Positions 24,940 to 34,832 of a stretch of 64,000 nucleotides of DNA are shown piece by piece. The notes beneath the pieces are model-generated. The model was not told where the DNA came from. It saw only the letters and a list, made by a program, of their open reading frames with translations, and made no database searches. A program made the position numbers and the translations under genes. Position 1 is the stretch's first letter; each line of letters starts with the position of its first letter. This DNA comes from Dyella_A sp050749815. Lineage in GTDB: Bacteria; Pseudomonadota; Gammaproteobacteria; Xanthomonadales; Rhodanobacteraceae. The stretch covers positions 3,286,001 through 3,350,000 of the forward strand of contig NZ_CP192735.1 of NCBI RefSeq assembly GCF_050749815.1, given 5' to 3'.

Positions 24940-27362
24940 AGACTGGCCAGCAGAGCGAGCACGCGCGCGGCCAGCGCCTTCGGCGCGCGTTCGCCTACCT
25001 CGTCCACCGCCAGCACCGGGCCCACGCAAGCCGGGCAGCCGTAGTGGCAGTCGCAGCGCTCCAGCAGCGAACGCGCCTGCGCCAGCAGATCCTCGCGCCG
25101 CTCGAACAGCGGCGCGCTCAGGCCCACGCCGCCAGGAAAGGCGTCGTAGAGATAGACCGTGGGCGTGAACGGCGCATCGGGTTCCAGCGCGGTGGGCTGC
25201 CCATCCGCGCCGCGCAGCTGGCCGCGGCCGCTGGCGTCGCTGCTGACGAACCACGCGCCGTCGCCGCTGCCCACCGCCTTCTGCAGGTCGCGCGACTCGG
25301 CCATCACCGCCACCGTGGCGACGATGTGCAGCGCATAGGCGGCGCCGAGGAAACCGTCCAGCGCCTGCTGCCGTTCGTCGAACGCCTGTTGCAGGGTGCG
25401 CTGGTCGAGCTGCCACCACACCGCGGTGGTGTGCAGCTCCTGGTCGGGCAGGTTCACCGGGCCGTAGCCGATGTTCTCGTGCGTGTAGTAGCGGATCTTC
25501 TTGTAGCCGGCCACGCGACGCACCACGTGCACCTCGCCGTGGTGCGCCTGGCCGCGACCGGCCGGCGCGCTGCCGAAGGCGTCCAGCACCTTCAGCTTGG
25601 TGTAGTCGATGGCGTCGGTGTAGTAGTCCACGTGGGTGCGCGTGACGTAGGCCTTGCGCCCCTCCCAGTCCAGCCGCTCCACCTGGTAGGGCGTAGCCTG
25701 GATCATGTGGATGGCGCCTTCGTATAGGGTGAGCGCGGCGGCGGAATAGTCCACTTCGGCGAGAATGGTCTGGCGCCCGCCGGTGCGGTCCACCACCACG
25801 AAATTGCCGTCGGCCACCGCACGCAGCGACACCGCGTTGGCCGGGTAGCTGTCGGCGATCCACTCCCAGCGCTCGCCCTCGCGGTGCAGCACGCCTTCCT
25901 CGCCCAGCACTTCCAGCCACGGCGTGGCGACTTCATTGCCGAACACTTCGTGGCCGACGAACGGCAGCTCGAACGCGGCGCAGCGAATATGGTCGAGCAG
26001 GATCAGCGGCTGGTCCGGCGCGATGCGCGCGTGCTCCGGCGGCGCGCCCTCGAAGAACTCCGGGTGACGCACCAGGTACTGGTCCAGCGGATCGGAACTG
26101 GCCACCAGCACGCCCAGCGCCGCCTGCTGCCGACGGCCGGCGCGACCGAAGCGCTGCCAGGTCGCCGCCACCGAACCGGGGTAGCCGTTGAGCACCACCG
26201 CGTCGAGGCTGCCGATGTCCACGCCCAGCTCCAGCGCCGAGGTGCTGACGATGCCGTCCACGTCGCCCGCGCGCATCGCCCGTTCGGCCTCGCGCCGCTC
26301 GGTCGGCAGGTAGCCGCCGCGATAGGCGCGGATGCGCGGTGGCTTGCGCGGGTCGTGGTCGAACACGTCCTTGAGGTACTTGGTAAGCACCTCGACCATG
26401 CTGCGGCTCTGCGCGAACACCAGCGTCTTCATGCCTGCCTTGATCGCCAGCCGCGCGATGCGGTTGCTCTGCGAACGCGCCGACGCGCGCAGGCCCAGGT
26501 CGGGGTTCACCACCGGCGGGTTCCACAGCAGCACGTGCTTGTCGCCCGAGGGCGCGCCCGACTCGGTGATCGCATGCACCGGCGCCTCGATCAGCGCCTC
26601 GGCGTGCTGCTGGGGGTTGCCGATGGTCGCCGAGCACAGGATGAACTGCGGGCGCACGCCGTAGAACGCGCAGATGCGCTTGAGCCGGCGGATCACGTTG
26701 GCCACGTGCGAGCCGAACACGCCGCGATAGCTGTGCACCTCGTCGATCACCACGTAGCGCAAGTTCTCGAAGAACTGCGCCCACTTCGTGTGATGCGGCA
26801 GGATCGCCTGGTGCAGCATGTCAGGGTTGCTCACCACGATGTCGCCGTGCAGGCGGATCGCCTGCCGCGCGTCGCCCGGCGTGTCGCCGTCGAAGGTGAA
26901 CGCCTTCACCCCCAGCTCGCCGGCGCGGTTGAGCTCCAGCAGCTCGGCCACCTGGTCCTGCGCCAGCGCCTTGGTGGGGAACAGGTACAGCGCCTTGGCG
27001 TTGGACTGCATCGCCGCGGCCACCACCGGCAGCGTGTAGCACAGCGACTTGCCCGAGGCCGTGGGCGTCACCACCGCCACGTGCGCCCCCGCCTGCGCCG
27101 ACGCCCACGCCTCGCCCTGGTGCTTGTAGAGCTGGGTGATGCCGCGCGCGCGCAGCGCATCGGCCAGCGCCGGCGGCAGATCCTCCGGCAGCGGCTCGTA
27201 CGCACCCTCGCGCCCCGGCACCACGAACGAACCAGTCACCCGCCCGGCGTAGCGCTTGGTCAATCGCGCCGCCAGCGCGCCACCGTCGGCGGGGCCGCGC
27301 AGCACCAGTTCATCTGCGGCAGCGTCGTCGGCGCGGTGGGCCGGATCGATCAGGGCGTTCAT
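24936..27362 (-). CDS. DEAD/DEAH-box helicase with C-terminal Zn-binding DUF1998 region, YprA/MrfA-like
   Basis: 808 aa. ATG 27362 (MNALIDPAHRADD) is the first good start; a weaker GTG lies 51 bp upstream. Helicase motifs in order: Q-like 'ITQLYKHQGEAWASAQ', Walker A 'VVTPTASGKSLCY' near residue 100, 'YLFPTKALAQDQ', Walker B 'VVIDEVHSYRGVFGSH', motif III 'LCSATIGNP', motif V 'STSALELGVDIGSLDAVV', motif VI 'QRFGRAGRRQ'. The C-terminal DUF1998 region carries the four-cysteine cluster 'CDCHYGCPACVGP' expected to bind zinc. MrfA/Hrq1-type enzymes are 3'-5' DNA helicases for crosslink repair. Translationally coupled to the exonuclease gene. Confidence 0.88.
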   Translation of the reverse strand: MNALIDPAHRADDAAADELVLRGPADGGALAARLTKRYAGRVTGSFVVPGREGAYEPLPEDLPPALADALRARGITQLYKHQGEAWASAQAGAHVAVVTPTASGKSLCYTLPVVAAAMQSNAKALYLFPTKALAQDQVAELLELNRAGELGVKAFTFDGDTPGDARQAIRLHGDIVVSNPDMLHQAILPHHTKWAQFFENLRYVVIDEVHSYRGVFGSHVANVIRRLKRICAFYGVRPQFILCSATIGNPQQHAEALIEAPVHAITESGAPSGDKHVLLWNPPVVNPDLGLRASARSQSNRIARLAIKAGMKTLVFAQSRSMVEVLTKYLKDVFDHDPRKPPRIRAYRGGYLPTERREAERAMRAGDVDGIVSTSALELGVDIGSLDAVVLNGYPGSVAATWQRFGRAGRRQQAALGVLVASSDPLDQYLVRHPEFFEGAPPEHARIAPDQPLILLDHIRCAAFELPFVGHEVFGNEVATPWLEVLGEEGVLHREGERWEWIADSYPANAVSLRAVADGNFVVVDRTGGRQTILAEVDYSAAALTLYEGAIHMIQATPYQVERLDWEGRKAYVTRTHVDYYTDAIDYTKLKVLDAFGSAPAGRGQAHHGEVHVVRRVAGYKKIRYYTHENIGYGPVNLPDQELHTTAVWWQLDQRTLQQAFDERQQALDGFLGAAYALHIVATVAVMAESRDLQKAVGSGDGAWFVSSDASGRGQLRGADGQPTALEPDAPFTPTVYLYDAFPGGVGLSAPLFERREDLLAQARSLLERCDCHYGCPACVGPVLAVDEVGERAPKALAARVLALLASL

Positions 27363-27418
27363 GGCGTGGCTCGCGATGGGCGGGCATCGCAGTAGAGCGG
27401 TGGCGGGTCTCACCGCAT

Positions 27419-27428
27419 GAGACGTCTC
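27419..27428. promoter_or_regulatory. GAGACGTCTC palindrome in the helicase/TonB-like divergent region
   Basis: A perfect 10-bp palindrome containing AGACGTCT, the exact octamer of MetJ-type boxes, about 57 bp upstream of the helicase start codon and within the divergent promoter region. Only one octamer is present, so it is a weak candidate by itself; it is listed because related octamers recur at 18691 and 37421. Confidence 0.2.
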
Positions 27429-27581
27429 GCAAGCAGGGCGTTGGAGTGGGTGGCGCCATCAGAAAAGCAGTCCCCGCCATCGTTGTTGACAGCCCAGATG
27501 CTTCGCTCGACATTGCGCCAGAACCGGGGCAGGGGACCGCCTCGCCCACGCGAACACCACCATCCACCAAGGAAGGCCCCG

Positions 27582-28421
27582 ATGAAGAAGCTCATGTTTG
27601 CAGCGCTGTTCGCCCTCGCCGCGGCAGCCGCCAATGCAGGCCCCACCAAGAGTCTGGAAAGCTCGGCCGTGGTCGACGGCACCATCGTGCTGGCCAAGGA
27701 CGGCGCAGTGCAGCTCGCCACCGTGGAGCACCCGGAGAAGTACGGCCAACCCATCGCCGATCTGGTGCGCAAGGCGGCGCTGACGTGGCGCTTCGATCCG
27801 GTGCTGCGCGACGGTCAGCCGGTCGCCGCCAAGGCGAGCATGCACGTGCGGGTGATCCTCACCAAAAACCCGGATGGCAATTTCACCGCGCGCATCAAGG
27901 GCGCCACGTTCGGCGGCAACAACGCGGATACGCCCGACGATCTGTACAGCGAGAACCAGAAAAAAATTGGCCCGCACTATCCTCCGGCGGCGATCAAGGC
28001 CCGCGTGCAGGGAACGGTCTACCTGGCGCTGCACGTCGACCGCGACGGCCACGTCACCGACGCCATGGCCGAGCAGGTCAATCTGGAAAACACTGGGCCG
28101 GACGGCCTGCTTCAGAAATACCGCCAACTGATGGCCAATGCGTCGCTCGCCGCCGCCCGTCGCTGGACCTACCGGGTGCCGACCACCGGCAAGCTCGCCG
28201 GCCAGGACAGCTGGACCCTGCACGTTCCGATCGTCTACACCCTCAACGAGTCCGGCGCTGCCCCGGTCGAGCGTGTGTGGCGCACCTATGTGCCCGGCCC
28301 GTACACGCCCGCACCATGGGCCGACAAACCCAGCATGGCTACCGCCGATGCGCTCGCCGACGATGGCAGCTACACCGAAGGTGCCGGGCCGGTGCTACGT
28401 TCGTCTTTTGATCATGGTTGA
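27582..28421 (+). CDS. TonB C-terminal-domain-like secreted protein
   Basis: 279 aa from ATG 27582 (GGAAGG at 27571-27576), with a signal peptide (MKKLMFAALFALAAAAANAG). Two TonB-like segments: residues about 20-95 ('VVDGTIVLAKDGAVQLATVE', 'KAALTWRFDPVLRDGQPV') and about 125-225 ('PHYPPAAIKARVQGTVYLAL', 'HVDRDGHVTDAMAEQVNL', 'SLAAARRWTYRVPTTGKLAG'). The second has the YPxxA and G-x-V-x-L pattern of TonB C-terminal domains. There is no N-terminal TM-Pro-rich TonB layout, so it is probably a periplasmic TonB-box-binding-like protein rather than a true energy transducer. The gene abuts a low-GC island; its last 8 bp overlap the next ORF. Confidence 0.75.
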   Translation: MKKLMFAALFALAAAAANAGPTKSLESSAVVDGTIVLAKDGAVQLATVEHPEKYGQPIADLVRKAALTWRFDPVLRDGQPVAAKASMHVRVILTKNPDGNFTARIKGATFGGNNADTPDDLYSENQKKIGPHYPPAAIKARVQGTVYLALHVDRDGHVTDAMAEQVNLENTGPDGLLQKYRQLMANASLAAARRWTYRVPTTGKLAGQDSWTLHVPIVYTLNESGAAPVERVWRTYVPGPYTPAPWADKPSMATADALADDGSYTEGAGPVLRSSFDHG

Positions 28422-29247
28422 TCCATTACCGCGACTGCGCGCGGCTCCTGCACCAGAAAACCTGAGTCAGGACGCCTCAGTCCCTCAATATAAATTGGCT
28501 CATTTGGTCAGATTATTCCTCGATCTGCTAAAGCCAAATAAGCTCGGAAGAGGAGGTAGCCAACGATCGCGAGAATGTCGGGGGTTTTTATCTTTCGCTG
28601 CGGCTATGCTCTTTATCTCGTCAATCGCGGCTCTCGCGGTTCCCACAAAGAAGGTTATGCAACCGAAGTTGTCTGGGGAGGAGACTATCCCTGTCGATGT
28701 TGAAAGGAAAACTTTTATTTGGCGTGATCTAAAGTGGTCGATACCAACGTCGTTCTTCAGCATGCCGTTCGAGGAAAGCTCCCGCTTCCTCGAACTGAGA
28801 GCCTGGTGGACGCCGGGATTTTTCCAAACGCGAGGACCTTCGGTGGGCTCTGCCTACGTCCGCATTTTAATTGATGATCAACAACACTTTGATCCCTTCA
28901 GATATATCAAGCTAAAATCTGGCGATATGGACGTCGTCGCTAGGGTTGAACATACAATCGGAGTAGGGCCCTCTTACTTGGGAAGCTGGGGTTCTACACA
29001 CTATTTCAATTTCCCTTCGTGGAAGCGCGGGCCTCGCCCACTGCTACTGACTTGCAGGCATCTTCCTAGCCTTGAGGGTATGAGCGCCTCGCCTCTTTGT
29101 CGCCTCTATGTTCTGACAATTCAGGGGCTGATTGCGGAGGTAACTGTTCCAACCAATGTTCATCGAGACGTCACCCGGCTAGCCAGTGACATTCTGCTGC
29201 TGATGGAAACCTTCACCCAGCAAAAAAACTCGCCTCGAAGCAATTGA
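28414..29247 (+). CDS. Unrecognised membrane-anchored protein in the low-GC island, apparently frameshifted at its 3' end
   Basis: 277 aa as read, from ATG 28414. The start is uncertain: the first 64 residues have no ribosome site of note, and ATG 28606 would begin right inside the single membrane helix 'FLSFAAAMLFISSIAALAVP'. The remainder looks like a genuine globular domain ('KTFIWRDLKWSIPTSFFSMP', 'SAYVRILIDDQQHFDPFRYI', 'SDILLLMETFTQQ') but matches no family I know. At the A7 run 29222-29228 the frame turns into a short tail (NSPRSN); removing one A instead continues for about 53 codons (TRLEAIEINAAIPKDRAYQR and on, including 'KKWIFTYPAPECDPETVFD') to a stop at 29387-29389. Probably one longer protein disrupted by a one-base insertion. 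Confidence 0.6.
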   Translation: MVDPLPRLRAAPAPENLSQDASVPQYKLAHLVRLFLDLLKPNKLGRGGSQRSRECRGFLSFAAAMLFISSIAALAVPTKKVMQPKLSGEETIPVDVERKTFIWRDLKWSIPTSFFSMPFEESSRFLELRAWWTPGFFQTRGPSVGSAYVRILIDDQQHFDPFRYIKLKSGDMDVVARVEHTIGVGPSYLGSWGSTHYFNFPSWKRGPRPLLLTCRHLPSLEGMSASPLCRLYVLTIQGLIAEVTVPTNVHRDVTRLASDILLLMETFTQQKNSPRSN

Positions 29248-29745
29248 AATCAATGCTGCTATACCGAAGGATCGAGCCTATCAGCGGGAGGTTGAGGCGC
29301 CAAAAAAGTGGATATTTACTTATCCAGCTCCTGAGTGTGACCCTGAAACCGTTTTTGACTCGAAAAATAGGTTTCGGTCGGATGTTTAGTTCGTCGAAAG
29401 CGACTGGTCCGTTTTGTATTAGGCGGTAGATCGAAAGGAGCCGCCGTTGCGGGCTGAGGAGATCATGGTATGGCTCGGCCCACCTCGGTGGCCTTTTCTT
29501 CCAAAGAAAAAGCTGATGGCAACCCTATTGACGATGGAACTTGTTGGGCTTGGCTCCCTCACGGTGGCATTACCATCGCCATTTTTCAACAAGGCGATGA
29601 CAGGTGACGCTAGGAATGGCGCGGCCCGTTTGGTGTGGTTCTTTGTGGGGGCTGCTTTCGGTTTATATGCCTATGGTGCTTTCGGCGGCATGAAGACTCG
29701 GGAAGAGGGAGTGCCTGAAGCGCAATAACGAGCTCGACACATGAG
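28422..29745. other. Low-GC island between the TonB-like gene and ntrB
   Basis: Base composition falls from about two thirds GC to roughly half (some 60-bp lines near 42%), codon choice shifts to A/T-ending codons, and composition returns to normal near 29745. No transposase, integrase, tRNA or clear terminal repeats were found at the edges. It contains an unrecognised gene with an apparent frameshift and a small membrane-protein gene. The pattern suggests horizontal acquisition of a short cassette. Confidence 0.7.
29447..29728 (+). CDS. Small two-helix membrane protein, unknown
   Basis: 93 aa from TTG 29447, supported by AAAGGAG at 29434-29440 with a 6-bp spacer; the alternative ATG 29465 would shorten it by six residues but leaves its purine-rich site too close. 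Two hydrophobic segments, about residues 24-45 ('MATLLTMELVGLGSLTVALP') and 60-80 ('RLVWFFVGAAFGLYAYGAFG'), with a charged C-terminal tail (MKTREEGVPEAQ). Not recognised. It lies in the low-GC island, 57 bp after the frameshifted reading frame ends, and may be co-transcribed with it. Confidence 0.55.
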   Translation: MRAEEIMVWLGPPRWPFLPKKKLMATLLTMELVGLGSLTVALPSPFFNKAMTGDARNGAARLVWFFVGAAFGLYAYGAFGGMKTREEGVPEAQ

Positions 29746-29855
29746 ACGCGGGACTCGGGGCGAGGCGCCCTCACGCTGGTTCCGGGGGCGACGTGACAGC
29801 CCGGACAACTCAGCAGGCGGCGGTTGAGCGGTCGACCTTGATCCGCAGTACTGCA

Positions 29856-29893
29856 ATTGCACCAGCCCGATGCATTCCCCATGATGGTGCAAT
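29856..29893. promoter_or_regulatory. Candidate NtrC-type inverted repeat overlapping the ntrB start
   Basis: ATTGCACCA (29856-29864) and TGGTGCAAT (29885-29893) are perfect 9-bp complements separated by 20 bp, and the right arm includes the first two bases of the ntrB start codon. TGCACCA/TGGTGCA are the half-sites of NtrC operators and also occur upstream of glnA. Location over the start codon would suit negative autoregulation of ntrBC. The 20-bp spacer is longer than in the classical site. Confidence 0.5.
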
Positions 29894-30930
29894 GAGCAAC
29901 GCATCCTGGCGCCCGCTGGCGGAGCAGATGGCGACCGGGCTGGCCCTGGTCGATGCGGAGCTGCGCGTGACGTGGCTGAATCCGGCGCTGGCCGAGCGGC
30001 TGGCGCTGGGCACGCGCAGCCTGGTGGGGCAGCCGGCGGCGCTGATGTTCGCGGACGACGCGGCGGTGCTGGCGCAGGCGCGGCGGGCGCTGGCTGAGGA
30101 GCGGGCGCTGCAGTTGCGCGGCGTCGCTATGACCACCCAGCGCGGCACCGAGTGGCAGGCGGACCTGAGCCTGCAGCCGTTCGACGGGCAACTGCTGCTG
30201 GAAGTGCACGCGCTGGCCGAGCCGGCCGCGGCGGCCTCGCCGCTGTCGGCGACGCTGCGCGGCTTTGCGCACGAGGTGAAGAATCCGCTGGCCGGCCTGC
30301 GCGGGGCGGCGCAGCTGCTGCAGCGGCGGCTGGACGACGAGGACCTGAAGGCGCTCGCCGGCATGGTGATCGCCGAAGCGGACCGCCTCGGTGCGCTGGC
30401 CAACCGCCTGCTGCATCACGACGGTGCGCCGCGGCTGGCCCCGGTGAACATCCATCACCTGCTGGAGCGGCTGGAAGATCTTCTGGAAGCCGAGCCTGCG
30501 CCGCTCACGCTGCGCCACGACTACGACCCCAGCCTGCCGGATTTCCCCGCCGACGCCGACCGCCTGCTGCAGGTGCTGCTGAACCTGGCGCGCAACGCGC
30601 GCGAGGCCGGCGCACAGACGCTCACCCTGCGCACGCGCGCCGAGCACGGCGTGCGGCTGGGCGAGCGGATGCTGCGCAGCGCGCTGCGGGTGGACGTGAT
30701 CGACGACGGCGCCGGGGTGCCGCCCGCGTTGCGCGACACGCTGTTCCAGCCGCTGGTGTCCGGGCGGCCGGACGGCACCGGCCTCGGCCTGGCGCTGTCG
30801 CGCGAGATCGCCCACGAGCACGGCGGCGAACTGCGCTGGCAGGGCCGGCCCGGCGAAACCGTGTTCTCGCTCTACCTGCCGCTGCCGCCACCGCAGCGCG
30901 CTTCGACCGATGCTGCCACGGAAGCCACCG

Positions 30931-30938
<8 letters not shown>
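29892..30938 (+). CDS. glnL: Nitrogen-regulation sensor histidine kinase NtrB (GlnL)
   Basis: 348 aa from ATG 29892. A soluble protein: PAS domain at residues about 5-110 ('MATGLALVDAELRVTWLNPA'), then the H box 'GFAHEVKNPLAGLRGAAQLL' with His127, and the ATPase domain with 'RLLQVLLNLARNAREAG' (N box), 'VIDDGAGVP' and 'GTGLGLALSREIAHEHGG'. It phosphorylates or dephosphorylates NtrC according to PII state. The next gene is ntrC with an 8-bp overlap. Separated from glnA by about 7 kb, whereas in enterics glnA-glnL-glnG are contiguous. Confidence 0.94.
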
Positions 30939-32331
<1,393 letters not shown>

Positions 32332-32346
32332 TCCGGAGACACCCGC

Positions 32347-32808
32347 ATGACCGTGACCGTCCGCGACGCCCAACGCGAAGACCTGCCGAACCTCATCGCA
32401 TGGAACGCCGCGATGGCGTGGGAGACCGAGCACAAGCGGCTCGACCCGGACATGCTCTCGCGCGGCATGGCAGCGGTGTTCGACGAACCGCGCCGCGGCT
32501 TCTACCTCGTCGCCGAGTTGGACGGCGCACCGGCCGGCTGCCTGATGGTGACCTACGAGTGGAGCGACTGGCGCTGCGGCGATTTCTGGTGGATCCAGAG
32601 CGTGTACGTGGCCGAGTCCGCGCGCCGCAGCGGCGTGTTCCGCGCGTTGTACGCCGACGTGGCGCGTCGCGCGAGCGAGGCCGGCGCGGTCGGCCTGCGG
32701 CTGTACGTGGAAACCGAGAATGCGCGCGCCCAGGCCACCTATGAAGGCCTCGGCATGGAGCGCTGCCATTACTTCATGTACGAGCAGGCGCTGGAACGCG
32801 CCCGCTGA
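32347..32808 (+). CDS. GNAT family N-acetyltransferase
   Basis: 153 aa, GGAGA 8-10 bp upstream of ATG 32347. GNAT fold markers: N-terminal 'VRDAQREDLPNLIAWNAAMA', central strand 'YLVAELDGAPAGCLMVTYEW', acetyl-CoA motif region 'WIQSVYVAESARRSGVFRAL' (the Q/RxxGxG/A loop reads ARRSGV), and 'LYVETENARAQATYEGLGME'. Small-molecule or amino-group acetyltransferase; substrate unknown. Follows ntrC by 15 bp and could be read through from it. Confidence 0.85.
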   Translation: MTVTVRDAQREDLPNLIAWNAAMAWETEHKRLDPDMLSRGMAAVFDEPRRGFYLVAELDGAPAGCLMVTYEWSDWRCGDFWWIQSVYVAESARRSGVFRALYADVARRASEAGAVGLRLYVETENARAQATYEGLGMERCHYFMYEQALERAR

Positions 32809-32917
32809 GCGCGGGGTGACGGGCCCGGCGCAAGGGCGTACAACGGGCGCGATCATGCAAGACGGCCAGCGACCGGCTGAAGACCCTGCAAGGCTCACGT
32901 CCACCGAGGAACCCGCC

Positions 32918-33382
32918 ATGATCTTCCTGCTCGCTGCACTGCTCATCGGCATCGTCGCCGGCCTGCGCGCGATGACCGCACCCGCCATCGTCAGTTGGGC
33001 GGCCCAGCTGGGCGTGCTGCCGTTGCAAGGCACGCCGCTGGCCTTTCTGGGCTGGCGCTTCACGCCGTGGATCCTCTCGCTGCTCGCCGTGGGCGAGCTG
33101 ATCACCGACCAGTTGCCCACCACGCCCAGCCGCAAGCTGCTGGCGCCGTTCGCCACGCGCATCGTGATGGGCGGGTTCTGCGGTGCCGCGGTGGGCCTGG
33201 CCGGCGGCCAGTGGTGGCTTGGGGCCTTGGCCGGCGCAGTCGGTGCGGTGCTCGGCACGCTGGGCGGCGCGGCGGCGCGAGCCCGGCTGGCCGCGGCGTT
33301 CGGACGCGATCGCCCGGCGGCGCTGCTGGAAGACATCGTCGCCATCGGCGGCGGCATCGCGATCCTGGCGCTGCTGCCATGA
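32918..33382 (+). CDS. DUF4126 family membrane protein
   Basis: 154 aa, ATG 32918 with CGAGGA upstream; it starts directly in a membrane helix (MIFLLAALLIGIVAGLRAMT). DUF4126 signatures: 'AGLRAMTAPAIVSWAAQLG', 'GELITDQLPTTPSRKLLAPF', and Gly-rich helices 'GFCGAAVGLAGGQWWLGAL'. About four membrane segments. Function of the family is unknown. Its stop overlaps the start of the next gene (ATGA at 33379-33382), so it is translationally coupled to a flavoprotein reductase. Confidence 0.82.
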   Translation: MIFLLAALLIGIVAGLRAMTAPAIVSWAAQLGVLPLQGTPLAFLGWRFTPWILSLLAVGELITDQLPTTPSRKLLAPFATRIVMGGFCGAAVGLAGGQWWLGALAGAVGAVLGTLGGAAARARLAAAFGRDRPAALLEDIVAIGGGIAILALLP

Positions 33383-34764
33383 GCGCCGCCTACGACGCCA
33401 TCATCGTCGGCGCGGGCCAGGCCGGCCCCTCGCTGGCCGGGCGCCTCACCGCCGCCGGCATGCAGGTGGCGCTGGTCGAGCGGCACCTGTTCGGCGGCAC
33501 CTGCGTCAACACCGGCTGCATGCCGACCAAGGCGCTGGTGGCCAGCGCCGAGGTGGCGCACCTGGCCCGGCGTGGCGCCGACTACGGCGTGCAGATCGGT
33601 GGCGAGGTCACGGTGGATTTCCCCAAGGTGATGGCGCGCGCGCATACGGTGACGATGAACGCGCGGCGCAACGTGGAGCGCTGGCTGCACGGTATGGAGC
33701 ATCTCACCGTGCTGCGCGGGCACGCGCGCTTCCTGGCGCCGGACACGCTGCAGGTGGGCGAGATGACGATCCGCGCGCCGCGCGTGTTCCTCAACGTGGG
33801 TGGCCGCGCCGCCGTGCCGGCGCTGCCCGGCGTGGACGCCATCGACTACCTCACCAACACCTCGATCTTACAGCTGGACACGCTGCCGCGGCATCTGGCG
33901 GTGGTCGGCGGCAGCTACATCGGGCTGGAGTTTGCGCAGATGTTCCGCCGCTTCGGCGCGCAGGTGACGGTGATCGAGCGGCAGTCGCGGCTGATCGCCC
34001 GCGAGGACGAGGACGTATCCGCGGCGATCCGCGAGATCCTGGAAGCCGAAGGCATCGCCGTGCGCACCGGGGCCGAATGCATCGCGTTCGCCGCCCACGC
34101 CGACGGCGTCGCGGTGCAGGTGGACTGCCGCGACGGCGCGCCCGAGGTGGTGGCCAGCCACGTGCTGCTGGCGATGGGCCGCCGGCCGAACACCGACGAC
34201 CTTGGCCTGGAGCGCGCCGGCGTGGCCAACGACGAGCGCGGCTATATCACCGTGGACGACACGCTCGCCACCAACGTGCCCGGCATCTGGGCGATGGGCG
34301 ACTGCAACGGCCGTGGCGCGTTCACCCACACCGCCTACAACGACTTCGAGATCATCGCCGCCAACCTGCTCGACGGCGACCACCGCACGCTGTCGCAGCG
34401 GGTGCCCGGCTACGCGCTGTACATCGATCCGCCGCTGGGCCGGGTCGGCCTCACCGAGGCGCAGGCGCGCGCCAGCGGCCGACCGCTGCTGGTGTCGAAG
34501 CGCCCGATGACGCGGGTCGGCCGCGCGGTGGAGCGCGGCCAGACGCGGGGCTTCATGAAATTGGTGGCTGACGCTGAAACCAGGCGCGTGCTGGGCGCGG
34601 CAATCCTCGGCGTGAGCGGCGACGAGGCGATCCACGGCGTGCTCGACCTGATGAGCGCCGACCAGCCGCTGGACGCGCTGCGCTGGGCGGTGCCGATCCA
34701 TCCCACGGTGTCGGAACTGTGGCCGACCGTGGTGCTGGGGCTGCAGCCGCCGACGGACGGCTAG
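33379..34764 (+). CDS. FAD-dependent pyridine nucleotide-disulfide oxidoreductase (mercuric-reductase-like)
   Basis: 461 aa. FAD Rossmann motif 'AIIVGAGQAGPSLAGRL' at residues 8-22, redox-active disulfide 'GGTCVNTGCMPTKALVASAE' with Cys42 and Cys47, NAD(P)H-binding 'LAVVGGSYIGLEFAQMFRR', second FAD contact 'GIWAMGDCNGRGAFTHT', and the C-terminal 'IHPTVSELWPTV' carrying the active-site His/Glu of the partner subunit. It resembles MerA and related class I reductases but has no N-terminal HMA domain, no C-terminal Cys pair and no mer genes nearby, so mercury reduction is unlikely; a general disulfide or quinone-like reductase is possible. Coupled to DUF4126. Confidence 0.85.
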   Translation: MSAAYDAIIVGAGQAGPSLAGRLTAAGMQVALVERHLFGGTCVNTGCMPTKALVASAEVAHLARRGADYGVQIGGEVTVDFPKVMARAHTVTMNARRNVERWLHGMEHLTVLRGHARFLAPDTLQVGEMTIRAPRVFLNVGGRAAVPALPGVDAIDYLTNTSILQLDTLPRHLAVVGGSYIGLEFAQMFRRFGAQVTVIERQSRLIAREDEDVSAAIREILEAEGIAVRTGAECIAFAAHADGVAVQVDCRDGAPEVVASHVLLAMGRRPNTDDLGLERAGVANDERGYITVDDTLATNVPGIWAMGDCNGRGAFTHTAYNDFEIIAANLLDGDHRTLSQRVPGYALYIDPPLGRVGLTEAQARASGRPLLVSKRPMTRVGRAVERGQTRGFMKLVADAETRRVLGAAILGVSGDEAIHGVLDLMSADQPLDALRWAVPIHPTVSELWPTVVLGLQPPTDG

Positions 34765-34832
34765 ACGCGCGTCGGCTCGGGTTTAGTGCGGCGCCGTGGA
34801 TGCGCCGCGGCGGACGATCGTTTTCCTGCTAC

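Noticed and set aside
29244..29429. 61-codon ORF starting in an ATGA overlap after the island gene
   Set aside because: The competing frame reached by a one-base correction at the A7 run is much more protein-like, so this is probably a shadow.
33379..34764. Mercuric reductase MerA
   Set aside because: Lacks the N-terminal metal-binding domain, the C-terminal vicinal cysteines and any mer operon genes.
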